Shown one piece after another: positions 44,140 to 53,038 of a DNA stretch of 64,000 nt (positions within the stretch are counted from its first letter, which is position 1; each line of letters opens with the position of its first letter). The position numbers and the translations under genes are program-made. Under the pieces are notes generated by a model. The model had not been told where the DNA came from, did not search any database, and worked only from the letters and a program-made list of their open reading frames with translations. Where the stretch lies: assembly GCA_963821345.1 (NCBI GenBank), contig CAWGDM010000009.1:27508-91507 (forward strand), written 5' to 3'. The DNA comes from WHSW01 sp963821345 (lineage in GTDB: Bacteria; Actinomycetota; Thermoleophilia; Solirubrobacterales; 70-9).

Positions 44140-45534
44140 GCCTCCGCCGCACCCTCCTGCTCGCGGTCGCCTACGTGGTCCTGCTCGCCGTGATCGCGTT
44201 CGGCCTGCCCTTGGCGATCAGCCTCCGCGACCGCGTCGACGCCGAGGTGCGCGGCCAGGCCCGCAGCCAGGCCGATGTGGTGGCGGCGAGCTCCGCCGAG
44301 CTGCTGCGTCCCTCCGACCGCCAGGCCCTGGATCGTCTGGTCGGGTCGTCGGCCGAGTCCGTGCGCGGCCGGGTGATCGTCGTCGACGCGGGCGGCCGGC
44401 TGATCGCCGACAGCGCCGGCGACGGCGAGCTCGGGGCATCGTACGCGAGCCGCCCCGAGATCGCCACGGCGCTCGGCGGCAGCAGCTACCAGCAGCAGCG
44501 CCACAGCGACACGCTCTCGGCGGACATCCTCGCGACCGCGGTTCCGATCCTCGAGCGGGGCGCGACGGTGGGGGCGGTGCGGGTGACGCAGAGCGTGGCC
44601 GCCGTCGATCACGCGGTCAACCGCTCGCTGGCCGGGATCGCCCTTCTGGGGCTGGTTGTGCTCGTGCTCGGGGTGATCGCCGGGGCGCTGATCGCGCGCC
44701 GCATCGCCCGCCCGATCGGCCGTCTCGCCACGGCCGCCGACGAAGTCGCGGCCGGCGACCTGGAGGCGCGAGCCGAGGTCGAGGGCAGCAGCGAGCAGCG
44801 GTCGCTCGCGCGCAGCTTCAACGAGATGACCGGTCGCCTTGGGCGCATGCTTGCGGGGCAGCGGGAATTCGTTGCCGATGCGTCACACCAGCTACGCACT
44901 CCGCTCACCGGATTGCGCCTGCAGCTCGAGGAGCTCGAACACGGGGCGCGCGACGACGACGCGCGTCAGGCCGCGGGCGCGGCGCTGGCCGAGGTCGACC
45001 GCCTCTCGGCGATCGTCGATGAGCTGCTCGTACTGAGCCGAGCCGGCGAGCACGAGATGCCCGCCGAGCCGGTCGAGCTCGCTGCGGCCGCCGATCGCCT
45101 CGTCGTCCGTTGGGGCAAGGCCGCCGACGCCCGGGGCATCCGCCTGCGACGGTCCCCGTCCGGCGCCGGCGTGGTCCTGTGCGCCGGCTCGGATCTCGAC
45201 CGGGCACTCGACGCGTTGGTCGAGAACGCCATCGTCTACTCGTCCCCCGGAGGCGAGGTCGTGATCGGCGATCGTCCCGGGGCGATCGAGGTTCTCGATC
45301 GAGGGCCGGGGCTCGAGCCGGGCGAGCAGGAGGCGGTGCTGGAGCGCTTCTATCGTGGCTCGGCAGGCAAACGGGGGCCGGCCGGCACCGGCCTCGGGCT
45401 CGCCGATCGCCCGCGAGCTGGTCGCCGGCTGGGGTGGGTCGGTCACGATCTCCAACCGCGACGGCGGTGGGGCGCGCGCGGTTGTCGAATTGCCACTCGC
45501 CCCCGTGGCGATGTTTCCGGAGGTTCCCGCATGA
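44136..45534 (+). CDS. Sensor histidine kinase, frameshifted near its C-terminus
   Basis: About 465 aa. Membrane segment at the start (LRRTLLLAVAYVVLLAVIAFGLPL), extracellular sensor of about 130 residues, second membrane segment, HAMP (ARRIARPIGRLATAADEVAAGDLEAR), HisKA with FVADASHQLRTPLTGLRLQLEELE, then HATPase (VENAIVYSSPGG, VLDRGPGL, GTGLGLA). An extra G at 45406 breaks the frame after LGLA; removing it gives IARELVAGWGGSVTISNRDGGGA and a TGA at 45532-45534. No ATG/GTG/TTG fits the start; ATA at 44136 inside ATAA overlaps the regulator stop. Pairs with the regulator just upstream. Confidence 0.84.
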
Positions 45535-45887
45535 AACGCCTGCTGGGCTCATCGTCTCTGCGCTGGGCGGCTCTGGCATTGCTCGGGATCGCGATCGCCG
45601 TCGCCGTCGGCGTGGCCGCGAGTCACGTCGCCAGCCAGCGGATCGGGCTCGCGTCCGAGCCCTTGCGGGCCGGCGAGGCGCTTGCCCCGGCCGCGGCCGG
45701 ATCGGGCGGCGGCGACGCGCATGGCGGGACCAACGCCGAGCACAGCGGGGGGCCCGGCTCGGACCAGGCGACGACCGGCTCGACGACGACGCAGGCGACC
45801 ACGACCGCCAGCGAGTCAACCACCAGCGTCCCGACCGCCACGCCGGATGACTCCGGCACCGAGTCGGAGGGCCCGGGGGACGACTGA
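45531..45887 (+). CDS. Small membrane-anchored Thr-rich protein
   Basis: 118 aa. One membrane segment (about residues 11-30), then a low-complexity Gly/Ala/Thr/Ser tail ending in acidic residues (SEGPGDD). ATG overlaps the corrected kinase stop (ATGA), so it is the third gene of the two-component operon and may be a sensor accessory. Function unknown. Confidence 0.6.
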   Translation: MKRLLGSSSLRWAALALLGIAIAVAVGVAASHVASQRIGLASEPLRAGEALAPAAAGSGGGDAHGGTNAEHSGGPGSDQATTGSTTTQATTTASESTTSVPTATPDDSGTESEGPGDD

Positions 45888-45944
45888 GCCGGATCGGTGG
45901 CCGATACGGATGCGAGCGGTCGAGGCCGGCTGGGAAGGTTCCGC

Positions 45945-46415
45945 ATGCAGCGGATCCGGACATGGGCGCGAGGCTCGGTGATCAAGACCGGCCTGCTGAT
46001 CGCGATCGGCCTCTTCCTCGTGATCCAACTGGTCCCCTACGGACACGATCACTCGAACCCGCCCGCGACCCGCACGCTCGCCTACGACACGCCCCGCACC
46101 GAGCAGCTCGCCGCCGATTCCTGCGGCGCCTGCCACAGCAACGGGACCGACTGGCCGATCGAGAGCAACGTCGCCCCGTTCTCATGGCTGATCCAACACG
46201 ACGTCGAGGACGGCCGGGCGATCCTCAATTTCGACGAGTGGGACCGGCTCGACCAGGCTGGACCGGACGAGATCGCCGAGGCGGTTACCGGAGGCGAGAT
46301 GCCCCCGTTGCAGTACAAGGTCCTGCACCCGAGCTCGAAGCTCTCAGATACCGAGAAGGCCGAGCTGGCCGACGGCCTTACGCGCAGCATCGCCCAGGAT
46401 CCGCCCGGGCCCTGA
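45945..46415 (+). CDS. Haem-binding domain protein (Haem_bd family, CxxCH)
   Basis: 156 aa. Membrane anchor (about residues 14-30), then SCGACHSN, a c-type haem attachment motif, followed by TDWPIESNVAPFSWLIQHDVEDGRAILNFDEW, which matches the conserved body of the Haem_bd domain, and a second-half GEMPPLQYKVLHPSSKLSDTEKAEL block. AAGG lies upstream of ATG 45945; a GTG at 45897 is a less likely start. Next to the redox operon and two-component system, it may be an extracytoplasmic electron carrier. Confidence 0.85.
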   Translation: MQRIRTWARGSVIKTGLLIAIGLFLVIQLVPYGHDHSNPPATRTLAYDTPRTEQLAADSCGACHSNGTDWPIESNVAPFSWLIQHDVEDGRAILNFDEWDRLDQAGPDEIAEAVTGGEMPPLQYKVLHPSSKLSDTEKAELADGLTRSIAQDPPGP

Positions 46416-46422
46416 GCCCCGC

Positions 46423-46450
46423 TTGACATGACGCGGCCCTCCGATAGCCT
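46423..46450 (+). promoter_or_regulatory. Sigma-70-type promoter of the small RTX-like gene
   Basis: Perfect TTGACA (46423-46428), 16-nt spacer, TAGCCT (46445-46450). Transcription should begin at about 46457-46459, where the ATG lies, so the mRNA is leaderless. Confidence 0.65.
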
Positions 46451-46458
46451 GCCGCCCG

Positions 46459-47334
46459 ATGGGATCGACGGGGGCGTCTGTACGGATAGCGGGCATCTTG
46501 ATCGGACTCGCGGCGATCGCACTGCTGCTGGCGCCGGCTGGCGCCGACGCCTCTCCGACGTGCGGCGGGCTACCGCCGACGATCATCGGCACGCCCGCCA
46601 ACAACGTGCTCACCGGCACCGAGGGCGACGACGTCGTCCGCGCCGGCTCCGGCAACGACACGATCAACACGCTCGGCGGCAACGACGTCGTCTGCGCCGG
46701 CCCCGGTGACGACACCACCGACTCCGGCGATGGCAACGACAGGCTGCGCTCCGGCAGCGGCAACGACAACACCTCGGCCGGCTCGGGGGACGACGACCTG
46801 CGCGGCCAGGGCGGCACCGACACCGGCAACGGCGGCCCGGGTATCGACGCCTGCTTCTTCGAGACCTACACCGAGTGCGAGGCGGACCTGCGACTCGACC
46901 TGACCGGCCCAGCGGCCGCCACGCACGGCAGCCAGACGGTCTACAGCTACGTCGCCAACCTTCGCAACGCCGGGCCGTCACCGGCCGGGAACGCGCGCAT
47001 CGACGTGACGATCCCGACCACGCCGCCGACCAACGCAACCTTCGTCCCCGAGGAGTCCGACCCGCGCTGCGCGTCGACCTCGGCGTCCAACATCCGCTGC
47101 GCGATCGGCCGCATGGGCGTCGATACCACCGATACCGCGACGATCGGGCTGCGGTTCACGACCTGTTTCGGGCCGCCGCCCCCGTTCGATGGCGGCGGCT
47201 TGGTCTCGGATGCGCCGGTGATCATCGACGGCGACGCCAACGACCCGATCACCAACGACCAGGACGGGTCGAACAACGGCGACTCGGTGACCACCACGCA
47301 GATCATCGACAACTCCTGCTTCCAGAACAACTAG
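46459..47334 (+). CDS. Secreted RTX-like protein with DUF11-type C-terminal domain
   Basis: 291 aa. Signal peptide (about residues 1-31, ends GADA). Residues about 40-125 hold six or seven calcium-binding nonapeptides (GTEGDDVVRAGSGNDTI, GGNDVVCAGPGDD). The C-terminal approximately 150 residues form a beta-sandwich of the conserved-repeat (DUF11) kind: YVANLRNAGPSPAGNARIDVTIP. Same overall plan as the larger protein at 27172 but much shorter. Own leaderless promoter; dxs follows after 30 nt. Confidence 0.78.
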   Translation: MGSTGASVRIAGILIGLAAIALLLAPAGADASPTCGGLPPTIIGTPANNVLTGTEGDDVVRAGSGNDTINTLGGNDVVCAGPGDDTTDSGDGNDRLRSGSGNDNTSAGSGDDDLRGQGGTDTGNGGPGIDACFFETYTECEADLRLDLTGPAAATHGSQTVYSYVANLRNAGPSPAGNARIDVTIPTTPPTNATFVPEESDPRCASTSASNIRCAIGRMGVDTTDTATIGLRFTTCFGPPPPFDGGGLVSDAPVIIDGDANDPITNDQDGSNNGDSVTTTQIIDNSCFQNN

Positions 47335-47364
47335 CGACCCTGCGACAATCCCGGGTCCGCCTCG

Positions 47365-49392
47365 ATGGGCTCGCAGACTGACAAGCCGGACGGAGCGCGC
47401 CTGCTCGACTCGATCGACGGCCCGGCCGACCTCTCGCGGCTCGACGACGAGCAGCTGACGCAGGTCGCGCAGGAGGTCCGCGAGCTGATCATCGACACGA
47501 TCGGCGAGATCGGCGGCCACTTCGGCGCCAACCTCGGCACCTGCGAGCTGACCACCGTCCTGCACTCGCTGCTCGACTCGCCTCGCGACAAGGTGCTCTG
47601 GGACGTCGGCCACCAGGCCTACCCGCACAAGGTGCTGACCGGCCGCGCAGACCGGCTGCAGACGATCCGCCAGTACGAGGGCCTGGCGCCGTTCTGCTCG
47701 GTGTTCGAGTCCGAGCACGACATCATGGGCGCCGGCCACGCCTCGACCTCGATCGGCTACGCCGTCGGGCTCAAGGAGGCGATGCGCCACGGGATCGGCG
47801 AGGACGGCAAGGTCGTCGCCGTGATCGGCGACGGCGCGCTCACCGGCGGGGTGGCGTTCGAGGCGCTCCACAACGCCGGCGGCCTGCAGACGCCGATCGT
47901 GATCGTCCTCAACGACAACGGGATGTCGATCTCGCCCAACGTCGGCGCGATCGCCCGCTCGTTTCAGCGCCTGCGGGCCAACCCCCGCCTGTACCACGCC
48001 CGCGAGGAGGTCGAGTCGAGGCTGACCAGGCTGCCGCTCGGGCTCGGCGACACGATCGGCCGCCTCGGACCCGAGATCAAGTCGGCGATCAAGGCGTACG
48101 CGGCGCCGGGCCTGTTCTTCGAGGAGCTCGACCTCGCCTACATGGGGCCGATCGACGGGCACGACGTGACCGCGCTGCGCACGAATCTGGAGGCCGCGCT
48201 GGAGGCCGGCCGGCCGGTGGTCGTCCACATCCACACGGTCAAGGGCAAGGGGTTCGAGCCCGCCGAGGAGGGCGGCCTGGAGGGGATGGAGAAGTGGCAC
48301 GCGGCCAAGCCCGGGTCGATCGTCGAGGGCAAGCCGGCGCCGAAGAAGCCCGCCGCCAAGCCGCCGCTGACCCGGGGCGAGATGAGCGAGGGCGCAAGGG
48401 CGAAGGAGCCCGAGGTCGAGAAGCCGCCACCGCAGTACACGGCGGTATTCGGCGACGCGCTCGTCGTCGAGGCGAAGCGCGACCCGCGGGTGATCGGGAT
48501 CACCGCCGCGATGGCCGGCGGCACCGGGCTGACCGCGCTCGAGAAGGAGTGCCCGCCGCAGTACTACGACGTCGGGATCGCCGAGCAGGACGCGGTCCTG
48601 TTCGCGGCCGGCCTGGCCATCCAGGGGGCGAAGCCGGTCTGCGCGATCTACTCGACCTTCCTCCAGCGCGCCTACGATCAGCTCGTCCACGACGTCTGCC
48701 TGCAGAAGCTGAACGTGGTCTTCGCCATGGACCGCGCCGGGCTGGTCGGCGACGACGGGCCGACGCACCACGGCGCCTTCGACGTCTCCTACTTCCGCGC
48801 GCTGCCGAACGTGGTCGTGATGGCGCCCCGCGACGAGGCGATGCTCTGCCACATGCTGCGCACGGCGCTTGCCCACGACGATGGGCCGATCGCCTTCCGC
48901 TATCCGCGCGGCGTCGCCGAGGGCGTTCCGCTGCCCGACCGCGCACGCGAGATCCCGATCGGCACCGGCGAGGTGCTGAGCGAGGGGGAGAGGGTGGCGC
49001 TGGTCGGATACGGATACGGCGTCCGGGTGGCACTCGACTCCGCCGCGCTGCTCGCCGAGCATGACCTCTCGGTGACCGTCGCCGACGCCCGCTTCGCCAA
49101 GCCACTCGACGGCCCGCTGCTCGAGCGCCTGGCCGCCGAACACGAGCTGGTGGTGACGATCGAGGAGAACGTGCTCGCCGGCGGCTTCGGCTCCGGCGTG
49201 CTCGGACACCTCGAGGATGCCTTTGCCGACTCGCCCGCGGACCGCGCCCGGGTGATGCGCGTCGGGCTACCGGACCGTTACGTCACCCACGGCAAGCCGG
49301 CGCTGCTGCGCGAGGAGGTCGGGCTGACTGGCCAGGCCGTCGCCGAGCGGGTCACCGCGGCGCTGCGCGCCCGCGACTCGGTCGGCGGCTAG
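47365..49392 (+). CDS. dxs: 1-deoxy-D-xylulose-5-phosphate synthase
   Basis: First enzyme of the MEP isoprenoid pathway, thiamine-diphosphate dependent. 675 aa: GGHFGANLGTCELT, HQAYPHK, GHASTSIGYAVG, the ThDP motif GDGALTGG...LNDN, YMGPIDGHD, then YDVGIAEQDAVLFAAGLA and DGPTHHG. A Lys/Ala/Pro-rich insert (about residues 320-355) between the ThDP and Tkt domains is longer than usual. Feeds IPP/DMAPP to the ispA-type enzyme at 38596. The CRP-type site begins 21 bases after its stop. Confidence 0.96.
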   Translation: MGSQTDKPDGARLLDSIDGPADLSRLDDEQLTQVAQEVRELIIDTIGEIGGHFGANLGTCELTTVLHSLLDSPRDKVLWDVGHQAYPHKVLTGRADRLQTIRQYEGLAPFCSVFESEHDIMGAGHASTSIGYAVGLKEAMRHGIGEDGKVVAVIGDGALTGGVAFEALHNAGGLQTPIVIVLNDNGMSISPNVGAIARSFQRLRANPRLYHAREEVESRLTRLPLGLGDTIGRLGPEIKSAIKAYAAPGLFFEELDLAYMGPIDGHDVTALRTNLEAALEAGRPVVVHIHTVKGKGFEPAEEGGLEGMEKWHAAKPGSIVEGKPAPKKPAAKPPLTRGEMSEGARAKEPEVEKPPPQYTAVFGDALVVEAKRDPRVIGITAAMAGGTGLTALEKECPPQYYDVGIAEQDAVLFAAGLAIQGAKPVCAIYSTFLQRAYDQLVHDVCLQKLNVVFAMDRAGLVGDDGPTHHGAFDVSYFRALPNVVVMAPRDEAMLCHMLRTALAHDDGPIAFRYPRGVAEGVPLPDRAREIPIGTGEVLSEGERVALVGYGYGVRVALDSAALLAEHDLSVTVADARFAKPLDGPLLERLAAEHELVVTIEENVLAGGFGSGVLGHLEDAFADSPADRARVMRVGLPDRYVTHGKPALLREEVGLTGQAVAERVTAALRARDSVGG

Positions 49393-49412
49393 CGCGGTTC
49401 GCCACTTGCTTC

Positions 49413-49434
49413 GAGTGTGATCGGGGTCACACTC
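49413..49434. promoter_or_regulatory. CRP/GlxR-type binding site
   Basis: Perfect 22-bp palindrome GAGTGTGA-TCGGGG-TCACACTC; the core TGTGA-N6-TCACA (49416-49431) is the exact CRP/GlxR consensus. Its centre (49423.5) is 41.5 bases before position 49465, where a TACCCT -10 (49453-49458) would start transcription, the spacing of a class II activated promoter. Confidence 0.7.
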
Positions 49435-49438
49435 AAAT

Positions 49439-49452
49439 CGCACATACGTTCG
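49439..49452. promoter_or_regulatory. LexA-box-like palindrome
   Basis: CGCAC-ATAC-GTTCG, one mismatch from the Gram-positive/actinobacterial SOS box CGAAC-N4-GTTCG. It sits between the CRP-type site and the putative -10, where a repressor would block transcription. Confidence 0.4.
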
Positions 49453-49464
49453 TACCCTGTCGAC

Positions 49465-49590
49465 ACAGACTTTGAAGGCCGGATGGCTCGCAAGAGCCGC
49501 ATAACGCCGGCCCCCTCCCATAGACCAAAAACATACGTATCTCTCCTCCCTGTACCCGAGACGCCCCTCAAAGTGAGGGGCGTTTCACTT
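49465..49590 (+). ncRNA. Candidate CRP-controlled small RNA
   Basis: A stretch of about 125 nt between a CRP-positioned promoter and a strong terminator. It contains a GGCTC-GCAA-GAGCC hairpin with a GNRA tetraloop (about 49485-49498), an unpaired A/C/T-rich middle (about 49510-49555), and the terminator stem. No convincing protein is encoded; a frame from ATG 49483 lacks family features. Evidence is structural and positional only. Confidence 0.4.
49561..49583 (+). terminator. Intrinsic terminator
   Basis: ACGCCCCTCA (49561-49570) pairs with TGAGGGGCGT (49574-49583) around loop AAG and is followed by TTCACTTTC. The best rho-independent terminator in the window. Confidence 0.75.
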
Positions 49591-50384
49591 TCGGGCTTGG
49601 ACAAGCGGTTCCGTGTGCCTCGGGGTCGCCGCCGGCGCCCGGCCGGCGCGTCGCGGCGTAGGTTCAGCCGAGCTTTGGCAGGACCGTCGAGCCGCCGTTG
49701 ACCCCCCGGATGCCACCGGATACGGTCAGTGGGACCGCAAGGGGGTTATCCCTGTGACCGGCGAGATCAACAGCTGGCCCTCGCCGGGGTGATCGCACTG
49801 CCGCTCTGTCTCGGCTCGTCGCCGCCTTACATGGGGTGCAACTCGGGTGGATACCCTCCTCCGACGGGGCGCCCAATGCGGGCAGAGCCCTCGCGGAGGA
49901 GACATATGCGGTTTCACCGATGGTCGAGCGGATGCCACGAGTGGCGGCAGGTCAACGGCGCGCTTCCGCCGATGGTGCGACCGAGCGAACGGCAAATAGT
50001 GGGGTCCCCTCTCCACTGCGAAGCCCGCGAGTCGGTGGGACGCTCCCACGGTCGCTGCCTATCGCGTCGCGCGCCACGAGGAGATCGAATGGCCACCATG
50101 TCCGTCCACCAACGCAGCCAGCTCAGCCGTTTCGTGCCCAACTCGGGCGCCCGGGCTTACCCTCGGCGGGCGCTGATCGCCTGCACCACCACCGCGTACC
50201 CGATCTGGCCTACGCCTCAGCGCCCAGGCCCGCTGGTGCCCTCTCCGTGTCATCGAGTTCCTCTGAGTTCTCGGCGGTTCGATGCACGTTTGGATACTGA
50301 CGGTCGATGTGAGAGGGTCGACGGTGCGATTCAGAAATCCGCGCACGGAAGCATTCCGGGCGCGGGAAAGGGGAAATTCGCATC
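49591..50384. other. Gene-poor stretch of about 0.8 kb
   Basis: Open frames exist on both strands but are Arg/Pro/Ser-rich, lack motifs, lack good ribosome sites and do not show the usual third-position bias. I see no tRNA, rRNA or known riboswitch. It separates the dxs side from an accessory island and may be decayed DNA. Confidence 0.5.
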
Positions 50385-51946
50385 GTGAAGAAGCGCCTAC
50401 GGATCGCCGCCAGCGCGGGCCTCGGGGTAACCGCGGCGCTCGGAACCAGCGCGAGCGCCCATGGCGACGACTTCACAGTCGGCGTTGGAGGTGACGCCGG
50501 CGGCGGAACGCTGCGCGAAGCGCTCGCCGCCGCCGCCGCCAACAACAACCCAGGCACCATCGATCGGATCCTCTTCGCCTCCGACGTCACCGGTACGATC
50601 ACGCTCAACGGCACCCAGCTCCCGACGATCGACGAACCCCTCTACATCGAAGGTCCGGGCGCGGGGAAGCTGACGGTCGCGGCCGCCAACGCTTCGAAAA
50701 TCCTCACCGTGGGTTACTCCCCTGGCACGGACGTGACCGTATCGGGCCTGACCCTGGCCGGGGGCAATGCCGCCGGCGGCTACGGGGGCGCGATCGACAG
50801 CATCAACGCCGACCTGACGATCCGCGACTCGACGATCTCGGGCAACTCGGCGGGGGACGGAGGCGCCATCGCCTCCCGTAGCTTCAAGTACAGCGGTGGG
50901 TCGATCGAGATCGAGAATTCGACGATCTCGGACAACTCGGCGGGGGATGACGGAGGCGGTCTCTTCTTGGCTCCCAGCGGCCACGCGACGATTCGTGACT
51001 CGACGATCTCGGGCAACTCGGCGCAGGATGACGGAGGCGGCATTGAGTCCTTCGGCTCAATCGAGATGGAGAATTCGACTGTCTCGGGCAACTCGGCGGA
51101 CGGCTCCGGAGGCGGCATCTACTCCGCCGCCGGGACGACGATCCAGGACTCGACGATCGCGGGCAACTCGGCGGGCATCGAAGGTGGGGGCGTCTTCGCC
51201 CTGGGGGGCTACGACGGCTGCCGAGCGTCGTCAACACGATCGTCGCCAACGACTCGGCCGGTGGGATCGGGCCGGACCTCGCCAGCCCCAACGGTACTTT
51301 CCAGGTCGCCTTCAGCCTAATCGCGGACCCCGCCGGTGCGCCGATCAACACAACGGTGGCGGGCTCCAATATCACCGGGGCCGATCCCCAGCTCGGCGCG
51401 CTCGGCGACAATGGCGGCCCCACCAAGACGCAAGCCTTGCCCCCGCTTAGCCCGGCGGTGGATGCGGGGTCGAGCCACCTTGCCAGCGATCAGCGCGGGA
51501 TGCCGCGCCCGGTTTACCAGCCCAATCCCGACTCCTCTGCGGGCGGCGCCAACTCCGCCGACATTGGCGCCTTCGAGCTCGAGCCGGACACGCTCGCGCC
51601 GGTCTTCGAGCTGTCGGGCGACAAGAGGCAGCACTCGAAGTCGAGGGTGAGGGTCGAAGTGAGGTGCGACGAGGCGTGCTCCGTGGACGCCACGGGGACG
51701 ATCAACGTGCCGAAGTCGAAGAAGTGGAAGAAGTTCAAGCTGCTCGAAGACTCGGTCGAGCTCGGCGTTGGGGAGACGGCGACCCTGAAGCTGGAGTTCA
51801 AGAGCAAGGTGAGGAAGCTGGTCACGAAGGCCTTCGAGAACCACAAGAAGTCGACGGCGAGGGTGAGCGTCACGGCCGCCGACCCCACGGGAAACGCAAG
51901 CGCGGACGACGTCAAGGTCAAGGTGAAGAAAGCGGAGCAGAAGTAG
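50385..51946 (+). CDS. Secreted parallel beta-helix protein with choice-of-anchor Q-like end, frameshifted
   Basis: About 520 aa. Signal peptide (ends SASA|HGDD). Residues about 125-275 repeat DSTISGNSA / NSTVSGNSADGSGGGI, the rungs of a right-handed beta-helix. After GGGVFALGG the frame is lost; SVVNTIVANDSAGGIGPDL continues one frame over, so a base is missing, most simply from the G run at 51203-51208 or GG at 51216. The remainder has LGALGDNGGPTKTQALPPLSPAVDAG, DQRGMPRP and DIGAFE (choice-of-anchor Q hallmark), then a Lys/Val-rich domain. Probably a surface-exposed carbohydrate-binding or adhesive protein. Confidence 0.75.
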
Positions 51947-52135
51947 CCGCGCCGCCGGGCGGCTCGCTCCTACTTCGGGTGGGTTCAGGGTCTGCACCCT
52001 CCTTTCGACGGAAAGATCGATGTCCTGCGCGGCAGGCTGAGCGACGAGCGATCCGCTGAGCTGCTGCGATTCTGGTCCCGCGAGGGGGCTCTCGAGGGGC
52101 CCGCGGCGCTCCGGCGGCTCCCCGAGGTTGTCTGC

Positions 52136-53038
52136 GTGCTGCGCGACGCGGCGGGTGGGATCGTCGGCGTCAACTCCGTATATCCCCAGGACCTTGCGCT
52201 GATCGGGGGGCGCCGTTTCTGGATCTATCGAAGCTTCCTGCTCCCCGCCGCCGCGAGCGCGGAGCCCGAGGTCATCCGAGCCTCGTTTGCAGCGCTCGAA
52301 AAAGAGTTCGAGCCGATGGCACCGGGGCCCGTCGGCCTTTGCGTGCTCGTCGTCGATCCAGCCGAGATGGAACGCCGTCCGGAGGCTCTGTGGCCGGAGA
52401 CGCAGCTCATGTACGCCGGCTATCTCGACGACAAGCGCCAGGTCCGGATCCGCTACTTCGAGGGTGCCGCCATCGGCCCCGGACTTCCCAATTCCCCCGC
52501 CCTGAGCGACGCGGAGCTCGACCCACCGCTCGAGGACCGTTACCGGATCGAACCGTTGGACGAGACGAATGAGGTCACACCTGACGGCGTGCTTGCCCTG
52601 TGGCGCCGTGAGGGGGCGATGGGCGACGCGGAGGCCCGACGCCGGGTACGCGAGGTCCGGCTGGTCGCGATCGACCGGGACCAGGGCTTGGTGGGGGTCG
52701 GGAGCGCCTTCATTCAGCACAACCCTCAGCTGAGGATGGACCTCTGGTACGGCCGTGTGTTCGTGGCCGGAGCGCACCGTCACAGCAACGTGGGTCGGGT
52801 GCTGATGATGCGCGGCCGCGAACTTCTTGAGCGGCGCTTCATCAGCGGGGAGGACACCCGCGCAGCGGGGGTCGTCATGGAGATCGAGAACGAGGGGCTC
52901 AAGCGGTATTTCAACAAGGCGCTCTGGAGGGCGGGCCCCGTCGAGTCCACCTTCATCGGTGAGAACGTGCGAGGCGATCACGTGCGTGTCTACTACTTCC
53001 CGGGGGCGCTGGCGCCGACCCCCGGAAGCCACGGCTGA
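52136..53038 (+). CDS. Double GNAT-fold protein, N-terminus probably upstream
   Basis: From GTG 52136, 300 aa, but homologous-looking sequence extends upstream in frame to about 51992 (VLRGRLSDERSAELLRFW...). Two similar units are visible: LLRFWSREGALEG..ALRRLPEVV....GGIVGVNSVY and VLALWRREGAMGDAEARRRVREV....QGLVGVGSAF, each like half of an acetyltransferase domain. The second has RVFVAGAHRHSNVGRVLMMRGRELL, close to an acetyl-CoA-binding loop. No ATG/GTG/TTG exists in frame between 51947 and 52135, so either CTG is used or an indel hides the start. The stop overlaps the sulfotransferase ATG. Confidence 0.6.
   Translation: MLRDAAGGIVGVNSVYPQDLALIGGRRFWIYRSFLLPAAASAEPEVIRASFAALEKEFEPMAPGPVGLCVLVVDPAEMERRPEALWPETQLMYAGYLDDKRQVRIRYFEGAAIGPGLPNSPALSDAELDPPLEDRYRIEPLDETNEVTPDGVLALWRREGAMGDAEARRRVREVRLVAIDRDQGLVGVGSAFIQHNPQLRMDLWYGRVFVAGAHRHSNVGRVLMMRGRELLERRFISGEDTRAAGVVMEIENEGLKRYFNKALWRAGPVESTFIGENVRGDHVRVYYFPGALAPTPGSHG

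Noticed and set aside
43323..45887. A single 854-aa protein fusing response regulator, histidine kinase and a membrane tail
   Set aside because: The expected C-terminus of the regulator (RIQTVRGVGF) and of the kinase (IARELVAGWGG) both appear in shifted frames, so two extra G bases explain the apparent fusion. The natural genes overlap by ATAA and ATGA.
49680..49800. Fragment of 23S rRNA or homing-endonuclease site (AGGGGGTTATCCCTGTGACC)
   Set aside because: Similarity to GGGATAACAGG-type rRNA sequence is limited to a few bases and the flanks do not match.
49729..50388. Possible 219-aa protein in the gene-poor stretch
   Set aside because: Composition is Arg/Ser/Pro-rich, with no motif, no clear ribosome site, and overlapping frames of similar quality on both strands.
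50800..51180. Short DNA repeats around ACTCGACGATCTCGGGCAACTCGGCG
   Set aside because: They encode the DSTISGNSA rungs of a beta-helix; no non-coding explanation is needed.
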